A stretch of 32,520 nucleotides of DNA from Candidatus Eisenbacteria bacterium (GTDB taxonomy: Bacteria; Desulfobacterota; Binatia; DP-6), in the NCBI GenBank assembly GCA_035577985.1, contig DATJZY010000186.1, positions 1 to 32,520 of the forward strand. Direction: 5' to 3'. The notes under the pieces are model-generated. The model had not been told where the DNA came from. It made no database searches and worked only from the letters and a program-made list of their open reading frames with translations. The position numbers and the translations under genes were made by a program. The first letter of the stretch is position 1; each line of letters begins with the position of its first letter. This document shows positions 31,300 to 32,520 of the stretch, one piece after another.

Positions 31300-32520
31300 G
31301 CGCCCTCCACGACGCCGCCGAGGGCGGTGAGCTGGTCGAAGAAGCCGGGGAACGAAACGCCGGCGCAGTCGGGGTCGTCGATCACGATACCGTCGCGGCT
31401 GCGCAGGCCCGCGATCGCGAAGGCCATCGCGATGCGGTGATCACCGTGGGTCACGATCGATCCGCCGCCGAGCGTGCGCCGTGGATCACCTTGCACCGTG
31501 AATCCGTCCGGTCTCGTTTCGATCGATATGCCGAGGCTCCGGAGCTGCTCGAGTGCACCGATGCGGTCGCTCTCCTTCACGCGCAGCTCGGCGGCACCCT
31601 CGACCCGTGTCTCCCCGTCGGCGAAAGCACCCGCGACCGCCAGGATCGGGAGCTCGTCGATCGCGCCCGGCACCTCGTGCGCCGCGATCGTCGTGCCGTG
31701 TAGCTCGGCGGCGCGCACGACGAGATCGGCGTGTGGCTCGCCGGCCTCTTGGCCCGCGCGGTCGAGATCGATCCGGGCGCCCATCCGGCGCAGGATCTCG
31801 ACGGCACCGATGCGGAGCGGATTCGTCCCGACGTGCCGAACCCGCAGCTCCGAACCCGGCGTCAGCAACGCGGCCACGAGGAAGAACGCTGCCGACGAGG
31901 GATCTCCCGGCACGGCGATCGTGAGCGGCCGAAGCGGCGCCCCGCCGCCGACGCTCACCTGCCGTCCCTCACTCGCGACCTCTACGCCCATGTGGCGAAG
32001 CATGCGCTCGGTGTGGTCGCGGGTCGGGAGCGGCTCGGTGACCATGGTCCGCCCGCGCGCGCGCAGGCCTGCCAGCAGGATCGCCGACTTCACCTGCGCG
32101 CTCGCGACCGCGAGCGTGTGGTCGGCGGCGTGCAGCGCGCGACCTTCGATGCGGAGCGGCGCGCGGCCGTCGCCCGGCTCGCTCGTGATCACGGCACCCA
32201 TGCGCGAGAGCGGCTCGATCACGCGCCGCATCGGCCGGCGCAGCAGCGAGGCGTCGCCGGTCAGGCGGCTCGTGAACGGACGTCCCGCCAGCACGCCGGT
32301 CAGGAGCCGCATGGTGGTGCCCGAGTTCTCGCAATCGATGTCGCCGGCGGCGGCGCGCAATCCGCCGAACCCCGATCCGGAGATCGTCAACGTCTCGCCG
32401 CGCTCCGCGATCGCGACGCCGAGCGCGCGGCAGGCGGCGAGCGTCGCGCGGTTGTCGCGCCCGCCCTGGAAGCCGGTGATCGTCGTGGTGCCGCGCGCGA
32501 TCGCTCCGAAGAGGAGCGCG
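31296..32520 (-). CDS. aroA: 3-phosphoshikimate 1-carboxyvinyltransferase (EPSP synthase), N-terminus beyond the window
   Basis: Sixth step of the shikimate pathway. The frame is open to the right edge (408 codons present), so only the first few dozen residues are missing. Landmarks: NSGTTMRLLTGVLAG, AQVKSAILLAGL, VPGDPSSAAFFLVAALL, NPLRIGAVEILRRMGA, ELRVKESDRIGAL and HGDHRIAMAFAIAGL, all intact. Apparent starts within the frame are internal, since conserved sequence (ALLFGAIARGTTTITGFQGG) continues upstream. It is first of the aroA-cmk-rpsA series. Its TGA lies in the loop of the first repeat hairpin. Confidence 0.95.
   Translation of the reverse strand, partial: ALLFGAIARGTTTITGFQGGRDNRATLAACRALGVAIAERGETLTISGSGFGGLRAAAGDIDCENSGTTMRLLTGVLAGRPFTSRLTGDASLLRRPMRRVIEPLSRMGAVITSEPGDGRAPLRIEGRALHAADHTLAVASAQVKSAILLAGLRARGRTMVTEPLPTRDHTERMLRHMGVEVASEGRQVSVGGGAPLRPLTIAVPGDPSSAAFFLVAALLTPGSELRVRHVGTNPLRIGAVEILRRMGARIDLDRAGQEAGEPHADLVVRAAELHGTTIAAHEVPGAIDELPILAVAGAFADGETRVEGAAELRVKESDRIGALEQLRSLGISIETRPDGFTVQGDPRRTLGGGSIVTHGDHRIAMAFAIAGLRSRDGIVIDDPDCAGVSFPGFFDQLTALGGVVEGA

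Larger units (their letters stand above)
31088..31308. repeat. 101-bp imperfect tandem repeat at the aroA-cmk junction
   Basis: The 19-mer GGGCGCTCACGCGCCCTCC occurs exactly at 31088-31106, 31189-31207 and 31290-31308, spaced 101 bp each time. By hand alignment without gaps the two full units agree at 68 of 101 bases. The divergence is concentrated in the middle (about 20-50). On the mRNA strand each 19-mer reads GGAGGGCGCGTGAGCGCCC: a Shine-Dalgarno, a 6-bp hairpin and a GTGA overlap in its loop. The first copy belongs to the cmk start, the last to the aroA stop. Confidence 0.9.

Overview
GC-rich bacterial chromosome segment, densely coded. The gene order on the right (aroA-cmk-rpsA-sppA-ihfB; mutS-amidase-glnD-xerD; trpS-scpA-scpB-rluB) is the one I associate with Deltaproteobacteria-like lineages (Desulfobacterota, Myxococcota, Binatota). 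The secreted proteins on the left have the flavour of uncultured Binatota or Myxococcota relatives. The lineage is inferred, not shown. I see no phage, transposase, CRISPR array or rRNA.

Left region (1-6995): a secreted protein cut by the left edge (minus strand), a 600 bp non-coding stretch with palindromes and a good sigma70-type promoter, and a cysteine-rich secreted protein of unknown role. Then comes a three-gene plus-strand cluster: a conserved protein of unknown function, a UGSC-family selenoprotein and a short-chain dehydrogenase. The selenoprotein is the main find. Its reading frame is interrupted by a TGA at 3634-3636 that reads Sec in the motif Sec-Gly-Ser-Cys, and an 8-bp hairpin starts 11 bases after the TGA. 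A standard gene caller would split it into a truncated 93-residue product and a remnant. phhB follows, then a minus-strand group: initiator tRNA-fMet with an unusual anticodon stem, two tiny proteins (80 and 58 aa) and tRNA-Cys. A second secreted protein of unknown function ends the region.

Middle (7018-12904, plus strand): lnt (lipoprotein N-acylation), a large membrane sensor histidine kinase with no partner regulator in view, and murJ (lipid II flippase). murJ runs 128 bp into the convergent rluB.

Right region (12777-32520, all minus strand): reading in the direction of transcription, aroA (cut by the right edge), cmk, rpsA, sppA, ihfB, a HIT protein, a ChlI-like AAA+ ATPase with a von Willebrand factor A partner, mutS, an N-acetylmuramoyl-L-alanine amidase, glnD, xerD, trpS, scpA, scpB and rluB. 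Many neighbours touch through ATGA or GTGA overlaps. The second notable find is here. The aroA-cmk junction is expanded into three copies of a 19-bp element exactly 101 bp apart. Each copy places a GTGA stop/start overlap in the loop of a short hairpin. The two 101-bp units each encode a 34-residue mini-ORF that starts like cmk and ends like aroA, giving a chain aroA > mini-ORF > mini-ORF > cmk.
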